A stretch of DNA of 64,000 nt from Hyaloscypha bicolor E (taxonomy: Eukaryota > Ascomycota > Leotiomycetes > Helotiales > Hyaloscyphaceae): assembly GCF_002865645.1 (NCBI RefSeq), contig NW_020194628.1, positions 1,612,001-1,676,000 on the forward strand, in the 5' to 3' direction. The position numbers and the translations under genes were made by a program. Under the pieces are notes generated by a model that did not search any database, had not been told where the DNA came from, and worked only from the letters and a program-made list of their open reading frames with translations. Shown here in pieces: positions 12,825-24,899 of the stretch; positions within the stretch are counted from its first letter, which is position 1; each line of letters starts with the position of its first letter.

Positions 12825-13069
12825 TATTATAGGTATAGTATTTAGGATTTAGAAAGCAAGGTAAAAGGTCTCTTATAAAAACGATTTAAAGCTAAAGAAG
12901 GGAAAACTAGAATATAGGAAACTATAAGGAAATATATATACCTTATAATATACTAGTCCCGAAGGGGCTAGCTTTCTAAATATCTCTAATATATTCCAAA
13001 TATATTTCCCTAGTAAGGCGGCCGTATTATATATATCTAGGAAATATCTAATATCTGGAAATTATAATA
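12825..13069 (-). repeat. LTR of the nested gypsy-like element (3' LTR), 245 bp
   Basis: Same length as 19475-19719, with only C/T and G/A differences and no indels. Contains the GC-rich landmark AAGGCGGCCGTATTA. The TSD ATTCT lies at 12820-12824. Confidence 0.85.
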
Positions 13070-14274
13070 TTACTTTCTTCTTTATAATAAGCTTGTCCCC
13101 GAGCTTTATATAAGCCATTAATTCATCCAATTTCATACTATACTTCTTCCCAAAATAAAACTAGTATTTCGGATATAAATATTATATATAAAAGGCTAGT
13201 ACCTTTATTATATAACCTAGGAGAATTTATTATTATTTCTATATAGTTCTAGACAAGTATTATTTTTTATATAGTCTAGCTAGTATTACAAGTTTTATAA
13301 AGATTCTAGTATATTAATATTATTATTATAGAAACTCTATAAAACTAGGGGGCTATTATTTAGTACTAAAGCTAGATATTATACTAGATCTTTATCCTAG
13401 CTAACCTACTAAATTCTATACTTTAGTCTATTTCTTACTAGCTTAACTATAATAACCCGTTTAATACTATACTCTTATTTACTATTCTCTAGTATTAATA
13501 GGGGCGGTTCCGGATTTACTTAATCTAGTAAAGAATTCTGGGGGTCTTTTTATAGCTTCTTTATATAGAAAACTAGATATATTTTTATGATTTCCGGTAG
13601 TTTTAGGAGAAATAAGTAACTATACTATTCTAGAATCTCAAATAGGCCTTCTATTTAGTTCCCTAGCTTCTGGCTCGGATAATCGGACTTCTAGTACTTT
13701 ATAGTAATCTATACTTTATTTTCTATTTTGAAATTAATTAGATAGTAATATTTATTAGCTTATACTATATATTATTCTTATATTTACTTTATATAGCCTT
13801 AAATAAGTTACTATAATTCATATAATTAATTTACTAATACTTTAGCTTTATTCCTATTTAGTTTCTTTTTAGGTAAGTTAGCTTTAATAGGAGAGTTCTA
13901 GTCCAGAGAAATATAAGGCTTATAGCCCTTTTTAGTTATAAATAGAGACTAGCTAATAGTTTTATACTAAAGGAAGGCTTATTAATAATTAATTATAGTA
14001 ACTTATTCGTTCTAGTTATTCTAATAATAGTTAATATATAGATATAATCTCTAATTAAAGTACTAATTAATAATCTCTGTTTATTTGTCTGTTTAGGAAT
14101 AATTAGCTATAAAGAGCTTAAGCTTTATACTAATTCTTGTATAGAATTCGCTTTAAAAATCGGATATAAATTAGGGTCTCTAATCTAATATAATTATTTC
14201 TGAAATACCTACTTAGTATACTATATAAAATAAAAACAGAGGTACTAGCTACTTGGCTATAATTATATCTTATA

Positions 14275-17200
14275 CGGGAATTATAATTGGGTATTTAGAT
14301 AAGTAATCTATAAATATAATAACTATATTATAGCCCGATTTACTTTCTGGATAGCTCTTAAAATCTATAGTAATATATTACTAGATGTTACGGTTATTAC
14401 AATATACGGTACTAGTAGGGGTTAGACTAGAGCTAGAGAGGCATCTGGCATCTGAGCGAGGCATCTGTAGTCACCTGATCGTTGCACGTGACCCCGAGCT
14501 TAAGCTAGCACGTGGGCCCGTGCGTAGCTCGCGATTATTTAGATCCGAGGCTCCTTCGGGATCCTCTTCTCTCTTTAGCTTTGAATCGTCGAAATAGAGA
14601 TAGTCTAACCACGCCTTCCAGGCCCTAGATCTTGTACTCGTAATACTAGAAGTAATTAGAAACTGGAAGAAAATAAAGCAAATCAGGCTTCTTATTTCTA
14701 GATATATATAATCTCCTATAGGTATAGTAATTACTATAGTATTAATTAATATCTTTGCCTATAAATAGCTAGTAATATTACTTCTTTAATAATTATTAGA
14801 GCTTTATATATCCAGGATATCCAGAAAGGGATTTATTATATACTTTATAGATTAGGGCAGTTTATAAAAGTAGTCCGGGGATTATTTCGTTCTCTATAAT
14901 ATAGAGTCTTCTATAATATAAAAGGAAATTATCTTATAGTATCCAAATATTACTTTTGGCTTGGGCTATTATATATAGCTTCTCTAAATCCAGTAATATA
15001 TAATTATTCTATAGGATCTTATTTATAAGTTATAAACTACTATACTTGGCAGGAGCCTCTAATAGTGCTTTTATAGGAGCTACTATAATAAAGTCTACTA
15101 GTAAAGCTTCTAAGAAAATACCTTTTTCTAAAAGAATTATATTTCTAATAAGGATATTTTTTCCCAGAAAATCTTTAATATATACTTGGTTTTTAGGGCC
15201 GAATTTCGGGTCAAGTAAGCCAACCTTATAAAATATTACTATAAACTATAAGTTATAGATAATTTCCGGATTAATCTTATCTTTAGGGAAAAGCACTTGA
15301 GTTTATAGCTTTTCCTTAATCTGGCCCTAAATATTTATTTTGTCTTATTTTTATAATAAAGTATTTACTTACTTATTTAATTTTCCAGAATAATATATAA
15401 GCTTAAAGTAATAGCAGGATAAGAGCTTAGCCTATCTAGCTTATTAAGAAAAGAGCTTCTTAGTAGTTATAAAATACTTCAAAATATAGTAATTAGAATA
15501 GATCTTAAAGAAAGTATCCTAAAGACTCTTTAGCTTAGCTTTTTATTTCTCTAATATTCGAATTATAGTAAGTATTTCCTTATTATATATATTATAATTA
15601 AGCTTTACTAGGAATATGGTTTTGGAAAAATAAGCTATAAGATACTAAAAGCCTATTTCTGGGTCTTATTAAGAGAGTAGGCTAGTAACTATTCCTTTAG
15701 ATATATCTATTTCTACTATTATAGGCAGATCTAAATTATAGTATTATAAAACTAGGATAGAAATTATAGCTTTCTTTAAGTAAGTAAAAGCCTCTTAGTA
15801 TTATTTGAACTATTTAAAGAAAATACCCTTTTTTATAAATAAGGTAAGAGATCTAGTAATTTATTTATACTCTCTAATAAAGTATTTATAAAAGTTATAG
15901 AAACCGAGAAAGAACTAAATACCCTTAACTATTTTTAGGAATTACTAGTTATATATTATTTCGACTTTATTAGGATCTATTTTAATACTAGATATAGAGA
16001 TAATAAAGCCCAAGTATTTTATATATATAACTTTAAATTCCGATTTCTTAATATCTATTTAAAGACTAGTAAAATATAAATAATCTAGTACTTTTCATAT
16101 ATACTATTTATATTCTACTAGGTTCTCTAAATAAATAAAAATATTATTAAGGTATATTATATAAAAGTTATCTAGATATTTAAAAAGTATATTATTTATA
16201 TAGTATTAATATATAGCCGGGCCATTTATAAGGCCTTCCTAAAGAATATTATATTTATATACTCTATAGCAGGTACGGAATATTATTAGCTCCTGAAAGT
16301 CCGGGTCTATAGCTATATAATAGAAAGCTTAGTAAATATCTAATTTAGTATAGATCTTGGCCTTAGATAATTAACTTAAAGTTTTATTAATAAGGGAAAA
16401 GAGATATTAATTCTTCCGGGTAATATTATTTAGATAGCGGAAATTAATATAGAAATATAAACCTTCGTTTGCTTTCTTTATAAAAAGAACTAGTAAAGTA
16501 AAGGAAGCCTGACTAGCTTTAATAAAGCCCTTAGCTAGATTATCTTCCAAGAAACGCTTAATTTCTAGAAGCTTTTAAATAAACTATTACTAGAAAAATT
16601 AATATCTAATATTCTCGGTTTCTTTTAGGCCTTTAATCTGAATCTTATAATTATATAGTTTATAGAGAGGAAGGGTATTAGATTTCTTCTTAAAGAAAAC
16701 AGAAGTATATTTCTTGAATTCCGGAAGTAATATTCTTTATAGCTACTAAAGCTCTATTTCTCCCGGTTATTAATTCTCTAGGCCAGGAATAGCTTCTTTT
16801 TTCCAAGCTTTAAGCTCCTTATTAATCTCGTAAATAGAGATTTAACCAATAATATTGTCTTTTTTCTTGGCTATATAGTTAAATACTATAGAGATAAGAA
16901 TAGCTAAATCTAATATTTGCTTTTTATTAAAGACTTCTTCCTGCTTCTTTAGCTTTTACTTAAGTATTATATCTTAATTAGGCTATAAAAGCTTCTTTTC
17001 TATAGTCTTATATAATTTCCTCTAATTAGTCCGAAAAAAGGAAAACTGTTTTAGAATAAAAGGTTTCTAGAAATAGCTTATAATAGAATCTTATTAATTA
17101 ATATTCTTTTAATACTTCTTATTAGGTTACTTCTCTAGCTATTACTATAAAGTACTAATAATATAATCGAATTATATAGATTTAGGCTTATTCTTTAGCT

Positions 17201-17900
17201 ATATAAGCCTATATCTTCTATAATTAACTAGAATATTAATATATATTACCTATTTCTTATTAAGAATAGTATTATAATCTTTAAGATTTAGGATAATTAT
17301 AAATATATTAATACTTTATTTATTAATTAGAAATAAGACTTCTATATATTTCTTAGTAAACTTAGCTAGCTTTCTATTAAAACTATATATAGTATAAAGT
17401 AAGGGAAGAGGTTATAGTTCTATCCCCAAGAATTACTTTATAAGCTAAGTAAGCTTTATATTAATAAAAGTATAACTATTAGCTCCGGTATTAATAAGGA
17501 AAGAAAACTTGATTTCTAATCTATTTATACTAATAATATAGAGTATTATAAGAATATTTTCTTTTATTAGACGAGTCAAGTTAATCTCTATTAAATTCAT
17601 ATTATAAGCTCCTAAAATAGAGACTTTTTTTAGGGATACTTATTTCTTGGTTTTATACCAGAATTAGAACTTGAATTCTCTAAATACTTTACTAGAATAG
17701 TATACTCCGGTAAAATAGAAACTAAGCCCGGCTTAATTCTAGAAAGAGCTACCTTAATTTCCTTACTATATAGAACCGGATAATATTTAATATAATAGCC
17801 AAACTTATTATAGTTATAATACTTAATAGTTAAGAGATCCTTAGTCTTTATAAGATATTACTTATACTTATAAGGGAATATATACTTAATAAGAATAATT
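14275..17900 (-). pseudogene. Degenerate gag-pol of the nested gypsy-like element
   Basis: Minus-strand remnants include the zinc knuckle (YYNYNKFGYYIKYYP, about 17828-17784, spacing C-x2-C-x4-H-x4-C with Tyr substitutions), the protease NTGANSY (Asp of the active-site DTG changed to Asn, about 17500), the RT box YLNNIFIYL (YLDD changed to YLNN, about 16140) and the integrase stretch TIDFKSYPESKSGYN at about 14375-14330 with the first catalytic Asp kept. The Asp-to-Asn and His/Cys-to-Tyr changes are what G-to-A and C-to-T mutation gives. The product cannot be functional. Confidence 0.75.
14386..14645. mobile_element. Solo LTR, 260 bp, little RIP, with perfect TSD
   Basis: A sharply GC-richer island begins TGTTACGG and ends CGTAATA (inverted ends TGTTACG/CGTAAYA, the TG...CA form of an LTR). 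CTAGA sits directly on both sides (14381-14385 and 14646-14650). It contains CACGTGACC and GCACGTGGGCCCGTGCG, unlike anything around it. A lone LTR is the usual product of recombination between the two LTRs of one element. It lies inside the integrase region of the nested gypsy element, so it arrived after it. The 70-aa ORF in it is not a gene. Confidence 0.8.
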
Positions 17901-19474
17901 AATATAGGCTTCTTGGGCTTCTCTTTAAGAATATATAAGAATATAATACCAGAAGTGAATTTGGCTAGGATAGCTCCTATTTTCTTATACTTCTTAGTCT
18001 TCTTATATATAGCCTTAATTTACTAATTATTAGTAATATAGTACTAAGTAAAGCAAGTAATATTAATAGAAGAATTATTATAATATATATATACTAATTC
18101 CTAAAGCTTTAGTAAGAGCTTCTTATTTAGTTTATATTTAATATTTTAAAGACTAATATTGCCTTTTATAGATAGTTATAAGAAAAGAATATAGAACTCC
18201 TGAAATACTTAACTAGAATATATTTAAAGCTTACTAAAGTTATAGTAAGTATTCTATATCTTATTAGAATTAGAATATAGCTTCTTTAGATAGAAATAAA
18301 GCTCTAAGAGCTAATAGTACTAATTCGGACTATTTTTATTTATATAAGGGTTAGTTAGAATAAGAGTATTACTAGTAAGTCTACTAGAAATATAAATAAT
18401 TTTGAGATTCTCTAAAAAATATAAATTAGTATTTTCTTATAGCTTGTTTTTAACCTGAACTAGCTAGTTATTAAAGATAGTATAATCTCTAGTAAAGAGA
18501 GTTAGATCTAGGAGCTTAGTAATTCTAGTATTTCTAAAAGAAGTATAAGATATAGAGGATCCTAGACAGGAATAAATAGAAAATAGTTCGGAATTCTTTT
18601 AAGAGAAGTTCAAAATAGCCAGAATAAGTAAAACAGAAATAATTAGAGCTATTATAAGCTAATCTACTATAGCTATATAGTATTTAATATTATCCTCGAG
18701 CTTAGTATTATAGAGCTTGGTATTCTCGAGAATAGCTTTATTATAGCTATAGGTATTCTTATATAAAATAGCTCTTTGGATATTTTCCTAATAGCTTTTT
18801 ATAATAATATTAATATCTGAAAGCAAGATATTAGGTTCCTTGGCCTATTTATATAACTCTCCGGTAGTAATATAGTCTTTGGTCTCTAGAAGCTTTATAA
18901 TAAAAGCAGAGAGTTCTATTTCTATAGACTTGTCTATAAATTCTCTAGAAATACTAATAGGATATTTAGTTCGGGAAGGGCCACTAACGGGATAATCTAA
19001 ACTAGTAGGAGCTTTACCGGAAGCCTTAGTAGAAGTTAATATAGTTTCTAGTTATATAGTATTCTAGGAAATCGACCTATTATACTTTTCCTTTACTATA
19101 TTCTCCCTAGTAGTCTTATTACTAGTATATATATAGGGCCTATAAGGTTATAGGATAGGACTTAAAAATAGTAGTCAGATTACTGGCCTATAAGTGCCTA
19201 TTACTCTAGGACTTGGTTAAAGAATAGCCTTTATTTAAGGTTCTTTAATTTTCGGGTTTTCGGAGGGATTTCTAATATATTACTAGTATATATTTATAAA
19301 AGTATAAATACCTAATTCCTCTAAGAGTTCTAAAGCTTTTTGCTTTTATTATTCTGGAATCTATTACTTATATTTCTAAGGTTCCGTTATCTTAATAGTA
19401 CCTATATTACTAATAGTTCTAAATTAGTTTATTTGAAATTCTTTATAGAATTAAAAAAAATAAGCTTTAAATAT

Positions 19475-19719
19475 TATTATAAGTATGGTATTTAGGGCTT
19501 AGAAAGCAAGGTAGAAAGTCTTTTATAAAGACGATTTAAAGCTAAAGAAAAGAAAACTAGAATATAAGAAGCTATAAGAGAATATATATATCCTATAATA
19601 TACTAGTCCCAAAAGAACTAGCTTTCTAAATATCTCTAGTATATTCCAAGTATATTTCCCTAATAAGGCGGCCGTATTACGTATATCTAGGAGGTATCTA
19701 GTATCTGGGAATTATAATA
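19475..19719 (-). repeat. LTR of the nested gypsy-like element (5' LTR), 245 bp
   Basis: Partner of 12825-13069 at a constant offset of 6650 bases. Followed by the TSD copy ATTCT at 19720-19724. Confidence 0.85.
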
Positions 19720-20572
19720 ATTCTTTCTATATAAGATATACTAATATATCTTAGTAATTATATATTCCTGAAATTTAGCCTTTATTATAATTACTAGATT
19801 AATACTATTCTTCTATTTCTTAATTAGTTTCTTTCTCTTATTAGTATTTATACTAAACCGAGTTCAGGTTCTTTCTAGTATATATATATATAATTTATAG
19901 TAAGAGGGGTTTAAAAATAAGGCAATTTATAATAGGTTTATAGAAAGTATTTAATAATAAAGGTATTTAGATACCTGGTTTAGATATCTAATTTAGATAT
20001 TAGATACCCAGATATCTAGTTTAGATACCTAATTAAGATATTAGATATCTAGTTATTAAGATACTAGATACCTGGTTTAAATACTAGATACCTAGTAAGA
20101 TATTAAAGTAAATATTTTACTCTTAAATATTTCATTTATAACGAGAAATTTAGAAAGTAAAATATTATAATTCCGAGAGAATCTAAAGCTTAAAAAACTT
20201 AATTTAATAATAAAATCGAAGTAGTAATTAAAGAGCTTTAAGAATATATATAAGATATATATTCCGGAAAGAAAATTCCGTAAATATAAGTATTATATAA
20301 GTAGAAAAGATAGTTTCTAAGAAAGCAATTTTGGGGCTAAAAGAAATTAGTTTTAAAGGATAATAAAAATTAAATAAATAGATAATTAAATAGCTAACTA
20401 CTTATTAATTAGTAAAAGCTAGATATTTTCTCTATAGGCTACTAAATACTTTTATAAAATTAATAAGTAGTTCCCTTCTTTAATATAGAATAGACTAGAT
20501 TTATTTTAGGCTACTAAATATTTTTAGGACTAATCTAAAATTTTCTCTAATTTATATATATAAACTAATTAG

Positions 20573-20885
20573 TATTAGTTTACTAGTAATATATAATACT
20601 ATTATATAAGTATAGAAATACTAATTATATTAGTTAGTAAAGTTATTATTATTTAGAAATAGGAATTATAATATTATAATATTAATATATAATTCCTAAA
20701 TCTACTAAGCCTAAAGAAATCTAGTCTATTAGTCGAATTACTAATAAGATATAAGGTTATATAACTATATTCTATATCCTATATTTTATTACTTATATTT
20801 TATTATTTATATTTCATTACTTATATCCCATATCTTATATTCTATAACTATATATATAATTTCTAAAGAAATAACTATATTAATA
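20573..20885 (-). repeat. LTR of the copia-like element (5' LTR on the minus strand), 313 bp
   Basis: Partner of 7456-7908, starting TATTAGTTTACTAG and ending TTAATA. It is followed directly by the TSD copy AGTAA at 20886-20890. The 14-bp array is short here (about three units near 20776-20824). Confidence 0.82.
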
Positions 20886-23624
20886 AGTAACTAATTATAT
20901 ATTTAAACTTATTACTAGCTTCGATATATAGTCCGGATATATATAGCCTTAGAGTAGCTACTAATATTAAAAAAGTTCAAGAAACTAACTAATAAATATA
21001 ATATTACTATTATATAAAATAAAATTCTTAAATAAGTTATTTTAATAAATATAGAATATATAAATAATATATAGGCTAGAAAAATACCTATATAGTTTCT
21101 AATAATCTAGAACTTTATCTAGAAATAGCCCTTTATTAGTAATATTCTTAATAATATAAGATAATTAAATAAGCCAGTTATAAAATAACTAAATATATTA
21201 AAATAAGTATTATTTATTATTAAATATATTATTTTTGAAATCCTTTTTTTATTTTTAAAAGTAATACTAATAAAATTATTAAGTTTATTTATTATATAAA
21301 TATTTTATATTCTTAAATTCTTATTTTTTAAAATAGTATTACTATTTCTTAAAATATATTCTAATATTATATATCTTATAACTAAATACTAGTATAATAA
21401 TATCTAATATTATAAATTTTATTAATTTACTAATAATAAATATAATATAAAGGCTATTATTTTATTTATCTAGAATAGTAATACTAGTAAACTTAAATCT
21501 TATAGCTCTGAAATTCCGCCTATATTTACTCTTTTCTTTATATCTGAAATACTTTAGATTTCTAGTTCTTTTTAATATTCTTATTTTATATCTTTTTTTC
21601 TAGAAATATTTACTATATCTATTTCTCTAGTTATTATTACTATATAGCTACTAGGTACTATTTCTGCTTTATTCTAGACTTTTTCTATTCTAATAGCCCT
21701 ATAATTACTTTTTTTTATATTTCCTTTTATTATAAGCTATATTACTTAACCTAATTACTTTTCTAGTAATACTTATATTATTATATAAGCTTAATAAGCT
21801 ATAAATACGAGAGTTATTTAGGCTACTATCTAGGCTATAGCTTCTTATACTAGTAATAGATTACCTAAAGTTTTTTAAGGTCTTATAAATTAAAATATAG
21901 CTAGTTCTAATTTTATAAAATTATAAACTATAGTTTTATAACTAGTTCTTTATAAATAAATATTTAATAATATAAAGAATTAGAGAGCTAAATAAAGAAC
22001 TATCTAACTTTCTAAAGAAATTAGTAATAAGTTTTCTCTTATTTCTTTTATTAGATTCTTTATATAAATTCTAATAAATGTTTTTTAATAAGTAGCTTTT
22101 AATTTAAAATAAATAATTAAGTTTTTTCTATTCTTTCTAATATAGTTTCTTAATAGCTACTTCTTTATTTCTCTTTCTATATTAGTAGATCTATCTACTA
22201 TTATTAATTTATTAATAATATAAATAAACTAGTATTTTATACTAGTCCTAATAATAAAAGAACCCAGAAACTTATAGTCTTATTAGGTTCTATTTAAACT
22301 ATCTTTAACTTTTCTTATTATAATATATATCTAGGCCTTAAGAATATCTAAATAATTTTCCTTATTTTATACTAGAATAAGACTTTATATAAAGATTTTT
22401 ATTTTAAAGTTATTTATAAAAAGCTAGAAAATACTCAGAAAATATAATAATTTAAGAAAATTAAATAATAAACTAAAAAGATCTAGAGAGCCCAAAAAAG
22501 TATTATTTACTAGTATAAGTATAAGATTTTAAAAATAAAAAGAAATCTAATAAATTAGTAAGTAAATAAAAATATATATATAATTCTTTTTTTAATTCTA
22601 GCTATTATTCTTTATTTCTTTTATAGATTCTTATTTTTATATTTAATTAACTTATATATATTAGAATTCTTCTCTATTTACTAATTTCTGGAAACTATAA
22701 AATAATATAGAAAGTATTATAAAAAGTATTATTAAAGCTAATTCTAATAGTAATAATAATAATATTAAAGCTATTAATAATAATAATAGTAATAAGCTAT
22801 TAGATTTTCCTTTAATTTTACTATTTTTTTTCTAATAAAAGAAACTATAATTAATCTTATAAACTATATAAGTATTATTTTATAATAATAAATATATTAA
22901 AAATATAAATATATTACTTCTTTTTTTTATTAAATATAAAGAATTAATAAATATAATATCTTTAGCTTTATAAATAAAACCTAAAATACCCGGGCTATTA
23001 CTAATACTTTACTTATTATACTAGATAGAAGTCTAATTATTATTATTAAATTCCCTAGACTAATTAACTTTATTTCTCCTAAGTAAATCTATTATATAAG
23101 GTCTAATAAATTATATATAAATATTTACTAAAATTAAGGTAATTAAGAAAAAATAAGCCTAATATCTAATATATTTTTTCTTATATCTTATAATTAGCTT
23201 AATACTATTTTGGGTTTTATTTTCTTATAAATATATATATATTTAAAATTTATAATTAATACTTTAAAGTAATACTCTTTAATTAGTTCTTATATAATTT
23301 AAAAATTAGGCTACTAAATTTAATACTTTTATAATACTTAAATTTACTTAAGTTTATAAAGTTTTATAATTATTAGAGCTTTTATAATTCTTTACTTTTT
23401 GAGTTTAATACTTAAACTATATTATATATTTTACTTTTAGTATAGAAAAGACTTCTAAAAATCTAGAGTTATAAAGGAATTTTTATATTAAGAATATATT
23501 ATATTATAATAATAAAATTACAGGTATTTATATATAAATATATAATATATTAGACTAGTTATACTAAAAACCATATTATATTTATATATAAAATTACTAA
23601 TTACTTTATATTAATACTAGACCT

Positions 23625-23713
23625 GCGTGGTCACGTGACTCTATATAATCGGCTAGCTATAAAAAAGCCCTAAAGCCCGAAACTTATAAAGAGTCTTAAG
23701 GGCTTTAGAGCTT
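23625..23713. other. GC-richer island with CACGTG palindrome and 14-bp hairpin
   Basis: CCTGCGTGGTCACGTGAC near 23630-23648 stands out in AT-rich surroundings. It is followed by an inverted repeat: AAGCCCTAAAGCCC at 23665-23678 and GGGCTTTAGAGCTT at 23700-23713, 13 of 14 pairs, 21-nt loop. It could be the end of an unrecognised element or a regulatory hairpin. Confidence 0.45.
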
Positions 23714-24899
23714 CTAAACTATTACTAGTATTTAATATTTTTTAGGAAAAAAGTATAATATATTCTATAATAAATTACTTATTATAAATTACTTAATCTT
23801 TAAATTAAGTAAGAAATCTAAGGACCGGATTTATAATTCAAGTCTTATTAAGATTATTAAAGTCTTTATTAGCTAGTACTATAAATTTAATATAAATATT
23901 ATAGGAATTCTATAAGTTTTATTCTAATTTATCTAGAAAATATATATAATATATTTCTTTATTTATTTTAATATTTATATATAATTCCTGAGAGCTAAAC
24001 TATTACCTAAAAAGGAAATAAGAAAACTAGACTAATATCTTTAAAAACTAAGGCCTTAATAAGTTTATCTAAAAAAGCTTACTAATTCTTTTAAAAATAA
24101 CTCAAGTTCTAATAGGCTAGAAATTTTTAAGTTTATTATATATTATAATTTATATAACTAAGAATAGGAACTTGAGTTTATTATATAAAATTACCTATAT
24201 ATAGAAACTCTTATTATAAACTCTTTATTTAAATTAATTAGTTAAACCTATTTTAATACTAAGTTTTTATTAGGATAACTTCTCGCTTCTAGAAACTTTA
24301 AATAAAGTAGCTAATAAGTTTCTTAGCTATTAGTTAAGACTTATTAGCTAAAAAATCTATAAATAGTAAATAAGATTATAAAACAGAACTTCTCTAATTA
24401 TAATACTAAAATATTTTATTATAATATAAAATAATTAGATATAAAAGCCCTATTAAATATAATATATTTCAAGCTATAAGTTTATAAAATAAGTATAGGA
24501 AGTTTTAGTATTTAACTAATATTATAGTCTAGCCCAAAAGTATTTATTATTCTTTATATCTAATTTAATAGAAATAAGAAATACTTATACTTTAATTCAA
24601 AAAATAATTAGGACTTTTATATAAACTTAGAATAGCGGTTCATTTTATAAAAAGAAAATAAACCAGAAATACTTATATTATATTAATCTTTAGAAGAAAT
24701 TATAATAAATACTATAATTCCTAAAATACTTTTAAAAAAGCTTTTCCGAACTAAAATAGACTAGTTTATAATCCCGAAAAATTTATAGAAGTCTTATATA
24801 TTCGAGAATATAAGTATTTAAGATAAATATAATTTGAGTTCTAACTTATAATAAAAGAAATATAAAATATATAAAATAAAAATAAAATAAAATACTCGA

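Larger units (their letters stand above)
12825..19719 (-). mobile_element. Ty3/gypsy-like LTR retrotransposon nested in the copia-like element, 6.9 kb
   Basis: Direct repeats of exactly 245 bp at 12825-13069 and 19475-19719 differ only by transitions. ATTCT flanks both outer sides (12820-12824 and 19720-19724). On the minus strand, in order: a gag zinc knuckle near 17785-17830 (CCHC with Cys and His turned to Tyr), a protease motif near 17460-17515 (LINTGANSY), an RT signature near 16125-16155 (IYLNNIFIY), and an integrase core near 14275-14375 (DFKSYPESKSGYN, then FIDYLSKYP). Protease-RT-integrase is the gypsy order. A solo LTR at 14386-14645 interrupts integrase. All frames carry stops. Confidence 0.82.
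7456..20885 (-). mobile_element. Ty1/copia-like LTR retrotransposon, RIP-degraded, hosting a nested gypsy element
   Basis: Direct repeats at 7456-7908 and 20573-20885 begin TATTARTTTACTAG and end TAATA (TG and CA after C-to-T/G-to-A change). AGTAA flanks both outer sides (7451-7455 and 20886-20890), a perfect 5-bp TSD. The internal minus strand near 8280-8600 reads as a copia RNase H remnant (YIDSKLLYKCLIKLG). This puts RT-RNase H at the 3' end on the minus strand, the copia order. The gypsy-like element at 12825-19719 sits inside; without it and its TSD copy the element is about 6.5 kb, a normal size. All frames are broken. Confidence 0.8.

Noticed and set aside
14385..14597. 70-aa ORF as a gene
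   Set aside because: It lies entirely within the solo LTR; open only because the LTR is GC-richer than its surroundings.
15046..15231. 61-aa ORF in the AT block
   Set aside because: Plus-strand ORF inside a minus-strand gypsy-like pol; chance.
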